Positions 1-8,450 of a stretch of 64,000 nt of DNA are shown in pieces; the stretch's first letter is position 1, and every line of letters starts with the position of its first letter. The translations under genes and the position numbers were made by a program. Below the pieces are notes generated by a model. It was not told where the DNA came from, did not search any database, and was given only the letters and a program-made list of their open reading frames with translations. Source of the DNA: an uncultured Roseiflexaceae bacterium (GTDB taxonomy: Bacteria; Chloroflexota; Chloroflexia; Chloroflexales; Roseiflexaceae); NCBI GenBank assembly GCA_937988885.1, contig CALKHR010000163.1, forward strand, positions 1-64,000. The letters run 5' to 3'.

Positions 1-40
1 AGTGTTGAGGTCAGGGGTTCGAGCCCCCTTAGCTCCACCA
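1..40 (+). tRNA. tRNA-Ala, 3' part (cut by window start)
   Basis: These 40 bases are identical to the 3' end of the complete tRNA-Ala at 106-181, from inside the anticodon arm through the T arm (TTCGAGC loop) and the encoded CCA. The 5' half lies outside the window. The anticodon cannot be read, but GGC is expected by identity with the second copy. A terminator follows directly. Confidence 0.9.
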
Positions 41-48
41 AACGAAAG

Positions 49-73
49 CGCTTGCTCGCTGCAAGCGTTTTTT
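49..73 (+). terminator. intrinsic terminator after first tRNA-Ala
   Basis: A 7-bp stem (49-55 with 61-67) closes a 5-nt loop and is followed by six T at 68-73. It sits 8 nt after the encoded CCA end of the first tRNA. Confidence 0.8.
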
Positions 74-105
74 CACGCAAATAGTCGCCCAGGTCGTTCC
101 CATAC

Positions 106-181
106 GGGGCTATAGCTCAGCTGGGAGAGCGCAACACTGGCAGTGTTGAGGTCAGGGGTTCGAGCCCCCTTAGCTCCACCA
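106..181 (+). tRNA. tRNA-Ala (GGC)
   Basis: Complete cloverleaf. Acceptor 106-112 pairs with 171-177 (7 bp, one GU). The D stem is 115-118/127-130. The anticodon stem 132-136/144-148 closes loop 137-143 with anticodon GGC at 139-141. The T stem 154-158/166-170 closes the TTCGAGC loop. Discriminator A178 is followed by an encoded CCA at 179-181. This is the second of two tandem copies separated by about 65 bp. It reads GCC codons, in keeping with the GC-rich codon use of the window. Confidence 0.97.
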
Positions 182-187
182 AACGAA

Positions 188-220
188 AGCGCTTGCCACT
201 GTTGATGGCAAGCGCTTTTT
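188..220 (+). terminator. intrinsic terminator after tRNA-Ala
   Basis: A 10-bp stem (188-197 with 207-216) closes a 9-nt loop and ends in a T5 tract. It follows the second tRNA-Ala and lies 30 bp before the 3' end of the convergent bactofilin gene, so it may also shield that gene. Confidence 0.85.
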
Positions 221-249
221 CGTGCGTCCATCGAGTTGTGCGCGTTTGC

Positions 250-1005
250 TCACGCTGCGGAGTGCGGTTGCTCGTCTTGCATATGCAGTTCGCCATCGAT
301 CAGCCCACCTTCCTGCACAATGAGCACCGCAGTGGTGATCTGACCGTGAACCTTGCCTGTGCTCGCAATCTCGAGCTTGCGGCGACAGACGATCTTGCCG
401 GTGAAGTTGCCCGCCACCGTGATGTCCTCGGCCTCCAGATCTGCCTCCACATCGGCACCCGACTCGACATAAATGTACTGGCGCGATTCGATGGAGCCAC
501 GTGCGTGGCCCTGGATGCGCACACCGCGCTCCGAGCGGTAGCGGCCATCGAAGAAGTCATCAGGGCCGATCACGCTCTCGGCGGTGGTCTTCGGACGTGA
601 GAGGGCGGGCTTCTCGGCTGGGGCGCTGTTGGTGTAGCGCGGCAGCGTGATCGTTGGGCCGCCTGGGGCTGCGGTGGGCACCGTCTGCGTGACGATCACC
701 GGGTCATCGGCTGGTTTGCTGGTTGCGTTGGTGGCCTGTGTGTTCGGCGCGTTCGACGTGCCTTGGCCTTGATCGTAGGGCTGTGGTGCGCCGGGGGTGC
801 GCACTGGTCGCTCGGGTGGCGGAGGGGTGGCGCTGGCGTGCCAAGCAGGCTCCGAAGGCGGTGGCTCTGGCGCTGGCTCTCGGCGGCGGGGTGGCAACAT
901 CGCCGGCAGCTCGGGCAACAGATCGAGGTCGATATCGCCTTCGGAAGTTGAGGTGTTGGCCGAAGTTGGCTCGGTCGGGGCGTTCGGGTTTCGGCGTCCA
1001 AACAT
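250..1005 (-). CDS. bactofilin family protein (polymer-forming cytoskeletal)
   Basis: This 251-residue protein has a long low-complexity N-terminus rich in Pro, Ala, Glu and Thr (about residues 10-145). A bactofilin (DUF583) beta-helix domain follows at about 150-245, with its typical alternation of short hydrophobic strands, conserved Gly turns and patterns such as GNFTGKI, GKVHGQI and GLIDGEL. Bactofilins self-assemble without nucleotide into filaments at the inner face of the membrane and scaffold cell-shape or wall enzymes. The ATG at 1005 is chosen because AGGAGGA (1011-1017) precedes it by 5 nt; the frame stays open upstream but has no support there. The gene is divergent from lpdA. The long disordered N-terminus is unusual, since most bactofilins have short tails. 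The domain call is firm; the cellular role is unknown. Confidence 0.85.
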   Translation of the reverse strand: MFGRRNPNAPTEPTSANTSTSEGDIDLDLLPELPAMLPPRRREPAPEPPPSEPAWHASATPPPPERPVRTPGAPQPYDQGQGTSNAPNTQATNATSKPADDPVIVTQTVPTAAPGGPTITLPRYTNSAPAEKPALSRPKTTAESVIGPDDFFDGRYRSERGVRIQGHARGSIESRQYIYVESGADVEADLEAEDITVAGNFTGKIVCRRKLEIASTGKVHGQITTAVLIVQEGGLIDGELHMQDEQPHSAA

Positions 1006-1210
1006 AGCGCTCCTCCTGGTATGGATGTCCTGGCGCGCGGGAGCGCGCATTCCTCTTTCCTGCATCCAATGGTACTCCCCAGGGTATGATGCGATCAACA
1101 GACGTGCGTTACAGTTTGATTGCAGGGAACCCCGAAATCTCCGCCGATCTTGCCTCCTAAAATTCGATGTATTGTGCGGCACTTTACACGCTTATCGCGT
1201 AGCGTTGTGG

Positions 1211-1216
1211 TACAAT
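1211..1216 (+). promoter_or_regulatory. -10-like box upstream of lpdA
   Basis: TACAAT lies 41 bp before the lpdA start codon in the 250-bp divergent gap. No convincing -35 hexamer is visible at 16-18 bp spacing, so only the -10 is proposed. Confidence 0.4.
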
Positions 1217-1256
1217 AGGCTTACATCACCTGTCCATCCAAAGAAAGGTTGTTTCA

Positions 1257-2675
1257 GTGAGCGATACAACGTATGATGTTGTTGTGATTGGCGCGGGTCC
1301 TGGCGGCTATGTTGCCGCGATTCGTGCATCGCAATTGGGCCTTAAAGTTGCGGTTGTCGAGCGCCAATACTGGGGCGGCGTCTGCCTCAATGTCGGCTGT
1401 ATTCCCACCAAAGCACTGCTCCACACCGCCGATCTCCTCGAAGAAGCCCGCGATGGCAAGCGCTTTGGCGTGGTTACGCAGGATGTTTCGTTGGATTTTG
1501 GCGCTGCAATGGCCAATAAAGATCGCGTTGTGAAGGCTAGCACGCAGGGTGTTAGCTTCCTGATGAAGAAGAACAAGATCGATACGATCAACGGCAGCGC
1601 CCGCATCGCTGGTCGCAACAGCGTGCAGGTCACCGGTAACGACGGTAAGCAGATCAACCTGACTGCTAAAAATATCATCATCGCCACGGGCGCCAAGGCC
1701 CGCGATATCCCGCAGATCGGTGCCACCTTCGATGAGGATCGCATCCTCTCCTCGACGGGCGCGCTGAACCTGAAGGAAGTGCCGAAGTCGCTGCTCGTGA
1801 TCGGCGCAGGCGCGATCGGCTGCGAGTTCGCCTCGATGTTCCGCTCCTTCGGCTCGGAGGTCACGATCGTCGAGATGCAGTCGCGCATTGTGCCTGTGGA
1901 AGATGAAGAAGTGAGCGCCGAGTTGGCCCGCGCCTTCACCAAGCGCGGCATCAAGTTGCTGACCAGCGCGAAGCTCACCAAGGTCGAGCGCACCGATACG
2001 CAGGTCACCGCCACGGTGATCGATGCCGACGGCAAGGAGCAGAAGCTGACCGCCGAGCGCATGCTGGTGGGCATCGGCTGGCAGGCCACCAACAACAAGG
2101 GCATCGGCCTGGAGGAAGTTGGTGTGGCCACCGACGAGCGCGGCTTCATCAAAGTCGACAGCATGATGCGCACCAATGTCGAGGGTATCTACGCGATCGG
2201 CGACTGCACGGTCAAGACGCCCTGGCTGGCCCACAAGGCTTCCGCCGAGGCGCTGGTGGCGGCGGAGCACATCGCCGGGCACAACCCACCACCGATCGAC
2301 TACAACAAGATCCCGGGCTGCACCTACACCAACCCCGAGATCGGCAGCGTGGGCCTGACCGAGGCCAAGGCTCGCGAGCTGGGCTACGACGTGAAGGTCG
2401 GCAAGTTCCCCTTCTCGGCCAATGGCAAGGCGCGTATCCTCGACGCCAAGTTTGGCTTTGTGAAGGTCGTCTCCGATAAGCAGTATGACGAGGTACTGGG
2501 CATTCATATCATTGGCCCGCACGCCACCGAGCTGATCGCCGAGGGCGGTGTGGCACTCTCGCACGAGGCTACCTCCGAGTCGCTGATGCGCACCATTCAC
2601 GCCCACCCGACGCTGTACGAAGCATTGGGCGAGGCTGAGCACGCAGCCGCCGAGGGTCAGCCCATCCACCTCTAA
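1257..2675 (+). CDS. lpdA: dihydrolipoyl dehydrogenase (E3)
   Basis: This 472-residue flavoprotein disulfide reductase reoxidises dihydrolipoamide in the pyruvate, 2-oxoglutarate or branched-chain dehydrogenase complexes, or the glycine cleavage system, passing electrons through FAD to NAD. Visible features are the N-terminal FAD-binding GAGPGG motif (residues 12-17), the redox-active pair C43/C48 in GGVCLNVGC, a second Rossmann motif GAGAIG near 180, the FAD-binding GD motif near 320, and the C-terminal HAHPT..E interface with the catalytic His. Length is normal. The start is GTG, preceded by AAAGG about 10 nt upstream. It stands alone, with no E1 or E2 gene beside it. A GC-rich hairpin follows the stop codon. 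Assignment is very secure. Confidence 0.97.
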   Translation: MSDTTYDVVVIGAGPGGYVAAIRASQLGLKVAVVERQYWGGVCLNVGCIPTKALLHTADLLEEARDGKRFGVVTQDVSLDFGAAMANKDRVVKASTQGVSFLMKKNKIDTINGSARIAGRNSVQVTGNDGKQINLTAKNIIIATGAKARDIPQIGATFDEDRILSSTGALNLKEVPKSLLVIGAGAIGCEFASMFRSFGSEVTIVEMQSRIVPVEDEEVSAELARAFTKRGIKLLTSAKLTKVERTDTQVTATVIDADGKEQKLTAERMLVGIGWQATNNKGIGLEEVGVATDERGFIKVDSMMRTNVEGIYAIGDCTVKTPWLAHKASAEALVAAEHIAGHNPPPIDYNKIPGCTYTNPEIGSVGLTEAKARELGYDVKVGKFPFSANGKARILDAKFGFVKVVSDKQYDEVLGIHIIGPHATELIAEGGVALSHEATSESLMRTIHAHPTLYEALGEAEHAAAEGQPIHL

Positions 2676-2688
2676 TACGTTGTTTTCT

Positions 2689-2725
2689 GAAGCCGCGCCT
2701 GAATCTATTGCTCGGGCGCGGCTTC
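2689..2725 (+). other. GC-rich stem-loop between lpdA and the next gene
   Basis: An 11-bp perfect stem (2689-2699 with 2715-2725) closes a 15-nt loop. There is no T tract after it on either strand, so it is not a classical terminator. It may stabilise the lpdA mRNA end or reduce read-through into the small gene at 2744. Confidence 0.6.
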
Positions 2726-2743
2726 GGCTAAAGGAAAAGTCTT

Positions 2744-3103
2744 ATGCCAGTCCTGATCAACCTTACCACCGCCGAGCACGGTGGCACCACAATGTCCTGC
2801 GGCACCGATGGCTCATCGTGCGGCCCCAACTGCACCTGCGGCTGTCCGTACACGGGCATGGAGGAGCGCGGGCGCGTCGAGCTGATCGCCGAGGTTGAGC
2901 AGCGTTACCCAAACAAGTGGCTTGCGTTCGTGATTCCGCCAGGCGAAGACGAATATGCGCCTGAGCGCGGCATGCTGGTTGTGTACGGCGACACCGACGA
3001 CGAGGTGTGGGATGCCGTTGCTCGTATCACGCACAACCAAGTGGTGCATGTCTACTACAACGGCTCGCTCGAATCCTACCTCGCCTGGGCCGACGCCGCA
3101 TAA
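2744..3103 (+). CDS. small protein with Cys-rich N-terminus, unknown function
   Basis: A 119-residue soluble protein. Residues 17-35 carry a cysteine cluster (C19, C26, C30, C32, C34 as C-x6-C-x3-C-x-C-x-C) that could bind a metal. The rest is acidic and forms a compact alpha/beta region with the segment GMLVVYGDTDDEVWDAV, loosely like the short DUF5678-type domain (weak, from memory). The ATG at 2744 is preceded by AAAGGA at 2734-2739. A second ATG at 2792 would remove only the leader before the Cys cluster and has no good ribosome site. It lies 68 bp after lpdA and ends 6 bp before the convergent SARP gene. Redox partner of lpdA is possible but unsupported. Confidence 0.7.
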   Translation: MPVLINLTTAEHGGTTMSCGTDGSSCGPNCTCGCPYTGMEERGRVELIAEVEQRYPNKWLAFVIPPGEDEYAPERGMLVVYGDTDDEVWDAVARITHNQVVHVYYNGSLESYLAWADAA

Positions 3104-3109
3104 CTTCTG

Positions 3110-6100
3110 CTACCCCACAGCGCCCAAACTGGTATAACGCAGCAGGTGGTTGGCCTGTACGCGCTCTCGGAATGCTTGACGTGCGTGATCATCGTCAAGC
3201 GTTGCGGCGTACAACTCGATCATCTGGTTGGCGGCGCGCTGGATGCGCTCGGCCTCGGGATCGTCGAGGATTTGGAGGATGTAGGCACAAGTTTGGTAGG
3301 CGAAGAACGGTTCGTTGAGCCCAATCCGTAGCCCATTATCGATGCTGTGCATAATCTGTTTGGCGGCATGGTATGCGTCAATCGGATCGTGGCGCTGCAA
3401 CGCCAGTGCAGCCAAGCCGGCCCAGGCCTCGGCTGCGGCGCCTTGGTTTGGGATGCTCTCGTAGATCTGCAGTGCCTGCCGATACGCCGATTCCGCCTGC
3501 GGATGCTGCAGGAGCGCGCGGCTATGTGCGATCAACACAAGACTGTGCGCTTGATCGTAGGTGTGGCTTGAGCGACACGCCAATTGGTAGGCTTCCTCGG
3601 CGTGCGCGTTGGCTTCCGCGAGCTCTCCAACGTGCAGCAAATAGGCGCTGAGGGCCAACAGGGCGGTGATGCGGTGCGATGGGGCGATACGCATCTCGTC
3701 ACTGCGGCTCAGGCGCAGATACCTGTGCTTTGCGAGCGATGGATTGCCGCTCAAGTGAAGCAGGTGAATCAGCGCCACACTGAGCAGGTAGCCGTTCCAT
3801 TGTTCGTTGGTTGCCTGCGCTACACCGAGGGCATGCTCAAGCACATTGCGAGCCTGAGCGTACACGCCTTGCAACCGCAGCACCTCGGCCAAGCCGAATA
3901 AGATACGGCTCTCGGTTGTGCGCGACGCCAACTGCGAGGCCATCTGTTGCGATTGCTCGTAATAGCGGCGTGCGGCGGGCAGATCGTAGGTGATGCGCGC
4001 GACATCGCCCAAGATGAGCAGGCTATCGACCCTGCCGAGCTGGAGATTGTAGGTTTCGCAGAAGATACGGGAGCGCTCTGCGTAATCGTGCGCCTGTTGG
4101 TAATCGCTGAGCCTGAGATTGAGCCCGGAGAGCCACACGTAAGCCGCCCAATCGACCATGCGTTGCAGCGCCGAGCGATGGTTGTTGTGCTGTGCCTTGG
4201 TATTGTGCGCCAACGCCAATTCGACCTGCTCGCGTGAGCCGTAGTAATCGCCCTGATTAAAGAGCGCAAGACTCCAGGCCATGTGCGCCATAATCATCCC
4301 TACAGGGCTCCACTGTTTGTGCGCGATCGCCAACTGCACCACCTCAATGGCGCGCTTGATTTGGAAGGTGCGGGCCAGCGCCATACTGTGAAAGCCCAGC
4401 AGTTTGCCGTACACTCGCCGCGTTTGAGCATCCGCTGTGGGTTGCGCCGCTTGGTCGGCGAACGCCTCGCAGGCCAGCGCAAACATAGGCAGACGGTCGG
4501 CAACCAACCCCGAGACCATATAAAATTGATAGAGCGCATCGACGCACTGTTCGATCTCGGCTGCGTAGGCGTGTTGTGAGGCCCACTTCCACGCCTGACG
4601 GATATTGTCCATCTCGGCCCAAATCTCGGCAGCAGCGGCCCGTGGCTCGTTGTCCATCAGGCGCTGTTCGCGCGATGCCAAGTAGGCGAGGTAGTAGCGA
4701 CAGTGCCGCGCTTCGGCTTGGATACGCTGTTCGTCACTCTCAAACTGTTCGAGCGCATACTGGCGAAGCAGTTCGTGCATAGCGTAGCGCTTGCCGTTGG
4801 TGTGTTCAGTGAAACTGAGCAGTGATGTTTGGCTGAGCCGTATCAGCATCATCGGCGTGATGGAGCCGACCGCCAGTGCGGCCTCCTGCGTGAAACCCCC
4901 TTGAAAGAGGGCGACCGTACGGAGCGCCTCCTGTTCGGCTGATGACAGCAAGTTCCACGACCACAGAAAGACCGCTCGCATGCTCTGTTGGCGCTTCGGT
5001 GCCCCGCGCCACTCGAACGACAGAAAATCCACACTCTCGCTGATCGCACGGACGATTTCAGCGTACGAGTAATGGGCTGTCCAAGCCGCCGCAAGCTCGA
5101 TCGCCAACGGCACACCCTGCACTAAGCGGCAGATGGTGTGAATCTGTTCGAGTGTTTCGTCGTCGAGTTGCAGATTGGCTTGCATGCGTTGTGCGCACTG
5201 CACGAACATCGTCACGGAGGCGGGCTGCTCGGTCTGCTTATCGCTGGTTGGCTCACTGTCGAGCGCCGATACGTGGTAGAGATGCTCTCCACGGACGAGG
5301 AGCGGCTCGCGCGATGTCACCAGAATCTGGAGATGTGGGCACGCCTGTAGCAGGGCTAGCGCGAGTTCGCTGACATCGTTGAGCAGATGTTCGGCGTTGT
5401 CGAGCACGAGCAGGAGTTGTTTATCGCGTATGTAGCGGATGAGATACTGGAGCGGATCGCCCTCTGTATGCAAATCCAATGCGTTGAGCATGAGGGTGGT
5501 GAGGGAACTTGTGGAGGTGAGTGCGCCCAACGCTATGAACACCGCCCCATGACGGTACTTTGCGACGTTCGCTTGCGCGAGGGCGATGGCGAGGCGCGTT
5601 TTGCCCATCCCTCCCATACCGATGAGAGTTAACAGGCGCATATGGTCCGAATCGAGCAAGTTGCTCAGTTCGGCGAGTTCGCGTTGGCGGCCCACCAGTT
5701 CGGTCTGCATTCCGGGCAGGTTGTTATGCACAATCTGCGGTCTGAGCGTATCTGTTGAGAGTGCGATGCGAGCGTAGCTGTGTGTTGAAGGTGTGATCAA
5801 TTGTCCCGATTTGATCTGCTGCATCAACGTCACGATCTCGCCTGTTGGATCGAGGCCAAGCTCTTGTTTGAGGATCTGGCAATAGCGTTGGTACTGACTC
5901 AGGGCGCGCTGTGGTTGCCCTAAATAGGCCAATAACAGCATCACCTGCCGATGGTTCTCCTCGCGGTACCGATCAAGCAGCAGCGCTTGGTTGGCGAAGT
6001 TCAGTGCTTGCTGATAATTGCCCTGGTTCACCAGGCCCGTGGTCAGCGTGTGGAGTGCATGTTGCGCCATATTGCGCAGCGTTTCGCGCCGGAGTTGAAG

Positions 6101-6580
6101 CCATTCCTCGAAGATTGGAGCATCGGGGAGGGTGAGATGTGGCAACAAGTCGCCCTGATATTCGGCAACCGCAGCGCTCAGTTGTGCTCGGCAAGTGGCG
6201 CATTCGCTGATAGCGTGGTGGCTGTGTTGCTCACACACATCTATAGCCGCTTGGAAGCGGAGCGCATCGACGGAGAGAATGTCGGGCGCGAGTTGGATGG
6301 TCTGCCGATCGATGAATAGCAATCGATCTGCCAGTTGGGGATCGATTGTGGTGAGCATTTGGCGTATACGGAACAGCGAGAGGCGCAAGTTCCTGAGCGC
6401 CATGCCGGGACGGTTATCGGGCCATAGGAGTTCGGCGATAGCCTCTCGTCGATGTGGGCGTGGCTCTAGCGCGAGATATACCAGGAGTGCACGAACTTTT
6501 TCGGTGGGAAACTGGGTGATGGTCGTTGTTGATACGGTAAGCGAACACGTCCCTAGCACCGTAAGGCTCACGCTCAACAT
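3110..6580 (-). CDS. SARP-type regulator: winged helix, BTAD, NB-ARC ATPase, TPR
   Basis: A 1156-residue regulator of the AfsR/SARP architecture. An OmpR-like winged helix lies at about 1-95, followed by a bacterial transcriptional activator domain (helical, TPR-like) at about 100-250. The STAND/NB-ARC ATPase spans about 290-560, with Walker A GMGGMGKT near 320 and Walker B LLLVLDN. The C-terminal half is a run of TPR-like helical pairs. Such proteins switch transcription on after ligand or partner binding at the TPR part and ATP-driven oligomerisation. The gene is convergent with the Cys-rich protein gene. Upstream lies a 440-bp gap carrying four GTATAC palindromes, one of them 37 bp before this start, so autoregulation is possible. 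The target is unknown. Confidence 0.92.
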   Translation of the reverse strand: MLSVSLTVLGTCSLTVSTTTITQFPTEKVRALLVYLALEPRPHRREAIAELLWPDNRPGMALRNLRLSLFRIRQMLTTIDPQLADRLLFIDRQTIQLAPDILSVDALRFQAAIDVCEQHSHHAISECATCRAQLSAAVAEYQGDLLPHLTLPDAPIFEEWLQLRRETLRNMAQHALHTLTTGLVNQGNYQQALNFANQALLLDRYREENHRQVMLLLAYLGQPQRALSQYQRYCQILKQELGLDPTGEIVTLMQQIKSGQLITPSTHSYARIALSTDTLRPQIVHNNLPGMQTELVGRQRELAELSNLLDSDHMRLLTLIGMGGMGKTRLAIALAQANVAKYRHGAVFIALGALTSTSSLTTLMLNALDLHTEGDPLQYLIRYIRDKQLLLVLDNAEHLLNDVSELALALLQACPHLQILVTSREPLLVRGEHLYHVSALDSEPTSDKQTEQPASVTMFVQCAQRMQANLQLDDETLEQIHTICRLVQGVPLAIELAAAWTAHYSYAEIVRAISESVDFLSFEWRGAPKRQQSMRAVFLWSWNLLSSAEQEALRTVALFQGGFTQEAALAVGSITPMMLIRLSQTSLLSFTEHTNGKRYAMHELLRQYALEQFESDEQRIQAEARHCRYYLAYLASREQRLMDNEPRAAAAEIWAEMDNIRQAWKWASQHAYAAEIEQCVDALYQFYMVSGLVADRLPMFALACEAFADQAAQPTADAQTRRVYGKLLGFHSMALARTFQIKRAIEVVQLAIAHKQWSPVGMIMAHMAWSLALFNQGDYYGSREQVELALAHNTKAQHNNHRSALQRMVDWAAYVWLSGLNLRLSDYQQAHDYAERSRIFCETYNLQLGRVDSLLILGDVARITYDLPAARRYYEQSQQMASQLASRTTESRILFGLAEVLRLQGVYAQARNVLEHALGVAQATNEQWNGYLLSVALIHLLHLSGNPSLAKHRYLRLSRSDEMRIAPSHRITALLALSAYLLHVGELAEANAHAEEAYQLACRSSHTYDQAHSLVLIAHSRALLQHPQAESAYRQALQIYESIPNQGAAAEAWAGLAALALQRHDPIDAYHAAKQIMHSIDNGLRIGLNEPFFAYQTCAYILQILDDPEAERIQRAANQMIELYAATLDDDHARQAFRERVQANHLLRYTSLGAVG

Positions 6581-7028
6581 AGCTGTCCTTGAGAATATTT
6601 GCGAGGATTGTAGGATGTATACAAGGTGCTTGCAAATGATGCTAAGAGCAGGTCGGAATGATCGCTTGAGCGAGATAGGATGTTGTGGGTATTCTTCTTA
6701 CCTAAACAACGACCTATGAAGTAGATCAGCCAAGTCGCCAGCTTGAGGCTCCTCTATCCAGAGAAACGATAAGCTATGGATACGGGTCGACGTATTGGAG
6801 TGAGGAGCTACCAGCGCTTTGAAGCTCCACGTTAGACCTCGCTTCTAACAACCATCGAAATGTTCAACTTATACACCATCCGATGTATACATGCTTTAGC
6901 TCCTAAACTTCATTATAGCATTGTGCATACAGGTATACCATTCAAAAAAGGTATACAAATTGGACACTCGCTGTCTCACGAAACTGGTATGATAGACCTC
7001 AGAAGTCTTTTTGCTGGTGTGCGCTGAT
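6581..7028. promoter_or_regulatory. divergent control region with four GTATAC palindromes
   Basis: This gene-free gap between the SARP gene and rightward genes contains GTATAC at 6617-6622, 6895-6900, 6933-6938 and 6951-6956. The last two are 18 bp apart just before an extended -10 (TGGTATGAT, 6985-6993) reading right. A six-base palindrome is expected about once per 4 kb, so the cluster suggests operator sites. No other structure was recognised. Confidence 0.45.
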
Positions 7029-7268
7029 ATGCCGAAGTTTGCCATATACCTGCATCCTCAGGTCACGGCGCTCTCGAAGCCCGCCGAGCAGATTGCGTTT
7101 ACGGGCTTTTCGTGGCCGTACTGGCAGCAGGTGCGCCGCGAACTCGCCGGATTGCTAAAACAGTATCCCTCGCTGCCTTTGCGCAAACCCCATCGAGCGC
7201 GTAAACTTCGCCTCGTACCTGTCCATCACCCGCTAAAACATCCACTATCGGCAGATTCAACGTTATAG
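7029..7268 (+). CDS. possible small protein, doubtful
   Basis: A 79-residue frame begins 35 bp after a good extended -10. It is basic and ends 57 bp before the LLM oxidoreductase start. No ribosome site of quality precedes the ATG and no family is recognised. It may be a real short leader gene, a remnant, or just untranslated leader of the oxidoreductase. Confidence 0.25.
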   Translation: MPKFAIYLHPQVTALSKPAEQIAFTGFSWPYWQQVRRELAGLLKQYPSLPLRKPHRARKLRLVPVHHPLKHPLSADSTL

Positions 7269-7325
7269 TGAAAGATGGCAGGCGTCAAGTATTGCGGTTT
7301 GGCGCATAGCTGTAGGAGGAATCCT

Positions 7326-8204
7326 ATGCGAATCGGTTTGCAACTTCCCAACTTCAGTTGGCCCGGTGGCACGGCGGGGATTGGGCCGCGCCTGGCCGAC
7401 ATCGTGCGCACTGCCGAGGATGCGGGTTTTGCTAGCATCTGGGTGATGGATCACTTCTTTCAGATTGCGATCATTGGTCCGCCCGAGGAGCCGATGCTGG
7501 AGAGCTACAGCGTCCTCAACTATATTGCGGCGCTGACCAAGCGCGTGAAGCTCGGCACGCTGGTGACTGGCGTGATCTACCGTTACCCAGGCCTGCTGGC
7601 CAAAACCGTCACCACGCTCGATGTGCTGTCGGGCGGGCGGGCCTATTTGGGCATCGGCGCGGCCTGGTTCGAGGCCGAAGCGCGCGGCTTGGGTGTGCCG
7701 TTTCCGCCGCTCAAGCAGCGCTTCGAGATGCTGGAAGAATGTCTGCAGATTGTGCTCCAGATGTGGCGCGACGATCGCACGCCGTACCGCGGGCAGCACT
7801 ACCTGCTCGAAGATCCGCTGAACCACCCGCAGCCGCTGCAGCAGCCGCACCCGCCGATTATGATCGGCGGCGGTGGTGAGCAAAAGACTCTGCGCCTTGT
7901 CGCGCAGTACGCCAACGCCTGCAATCTGTTCACGCATTTGGGCAACCAAGCGCTGCGCCAAAAGCTCGACATCCTACGCGGGCATTGCGACGCGATTGGG
8001 CGCCCGTACGACGAGATCGAGCGCACCATCCTGCACACCGTGAATCTGGATGGCAAGGATACGCCCGCCAGCCTGATCGCGCAGTGCCGTGAGTGGGCGG
8101 CGATGGGTGTGCAGCAAGCGATCTTCAATATGCCGAATGTGCACGAAATCGCCCTGCTCGAAACGTTTGGCCGCGAGATTATTCCCGTTGTAGACGAATT
8201 GTAG
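7326..8204 (+). CDS. LLM-class F420-dependent oxidoreductase
   Basis: A 292-residue luciferase-like monooxygenase-fold protein (TIM barrel). Residues 1-15 (MRIGLQLPNFSWPGG) and the segments WVMDHF, ERVKLGTLVTG-like and RAYLGIGAAWFEAEARGLG are typical of the F420-dependent LLM branch common in Actinobacteria and Chloroflexota. Members use reduced coenzyme F420 (sometimes FMN) to reduce or oxidise small organic substrates; the substrate cannot be told from sequence. The ATG at 7326 is preceded by AGGAGGA at 7316-7322, which rules out a longer N-terminus. It appears to be transcribed from the extended -10 near 6988. A different promoter starts the next gene. Confidence 0.88.
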   Translation: MRIGLQLPNFSWPGGTAGIGPRLADIVRTAEDAGFASIWVMDHFFQIAIIGPPEEPMLESYSVLNYIAALTKRVKLGTLVTGVIYRYPGLLAKTVTTLDVLSGGRAYLGIGAAWFEAEARGLGVPFPPLKQRFEMLEECLQIVLQMWRDDRTPYRGQHYLLEDPLNHPQPLQQPHPPIMIGGGGEQKTLRLVAQYANACNLFTHLGNQALRQKLDILRGHCDAIGRPYDEIERTILHTVNLDGKDTPASLIAQCREWAAMGVQQAIFNMPNVHEIALLETFGREIIPVVDEL

Positions 8205-8234
8205 CGATTGTGTGATACGGTTGTTTGGCTGCTC

Positions 8235-8243
8235 TGCTATAAT
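8235..8243 (+). promoter_or_regulatory. extended -10 promoter of metY
   Basis: TGCTATAAT is a perfect extended -10 (TGn plus TATAAT at 8238-8243). No clear -35 is needed for this class. Transcription from about 8250 would give a leader of about 200 nt before the metY start at 8451. Confidence 0.75.
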
Positions 8244-8284
8244 ATTCCGCCAGCACAGATCACCATCAGCGCTGCCGTACACAT

Positions 8285-8417
8285 CCATTGTTTGCGCGAT
8301 GCGCTCGTAGGCTGCACGCCGCTGCCGAGCGCTGAGACATCGCGCAATGGTGCCAAGTGTGTGCCGAAAAGACCTGCCAGTTGTGCGCTCGGCCCGACGT
8401 GAGACCTTCTGTTGGGC
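8285..8417 (+). promoter_or_regulatory. structured 5' leader of metY (candidate cis-regulatory RNA)
   Basis: A long compound hairpin can be drawn. Bases 8285-8289 pair with 8346-8350, 8294-8301 with 8338-8345 (8 bp), 8302-8307 with 8326-8331 (6 bp), and a small apical stem is 8310-8312/8318-8320. Internal bulges lie at 8290-8293 and 8332-8337. A second hairpin pairs 8392-8398 with 8411-8417. It lies wholly between the promoter and the ribosome site of a methionine-pathway gene. It does not match the conserved cores of SAM-I, SAM-II, SAM-IV or SAH riboswitches that I can recall. Confidence 0.45.
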
Positions 8418-8450
8418 TTGCTGCTAGTAACCATCTAAAGGAGTGAAGGG

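Noticed and set aside
1254..2669. 471-codon open frame antisense to lpdA
   Set aside because: It is a shadow of the GC-rich lpdA codons, has no ribosome site and no recognisable protein features. The same applies to long antisense frames over metY (8529-9884), ino1 (10540-11778), HD-Pnk (48892-49842) and the efflux gene (56955-58292).
8250..8450. SAM riboswitch upstream of metY
   Set aside because: The conserved cores of SAM-I, SAM-II, SAM-IV and SAH riboswitches are not seen; only an unassigned structured leader is reported.
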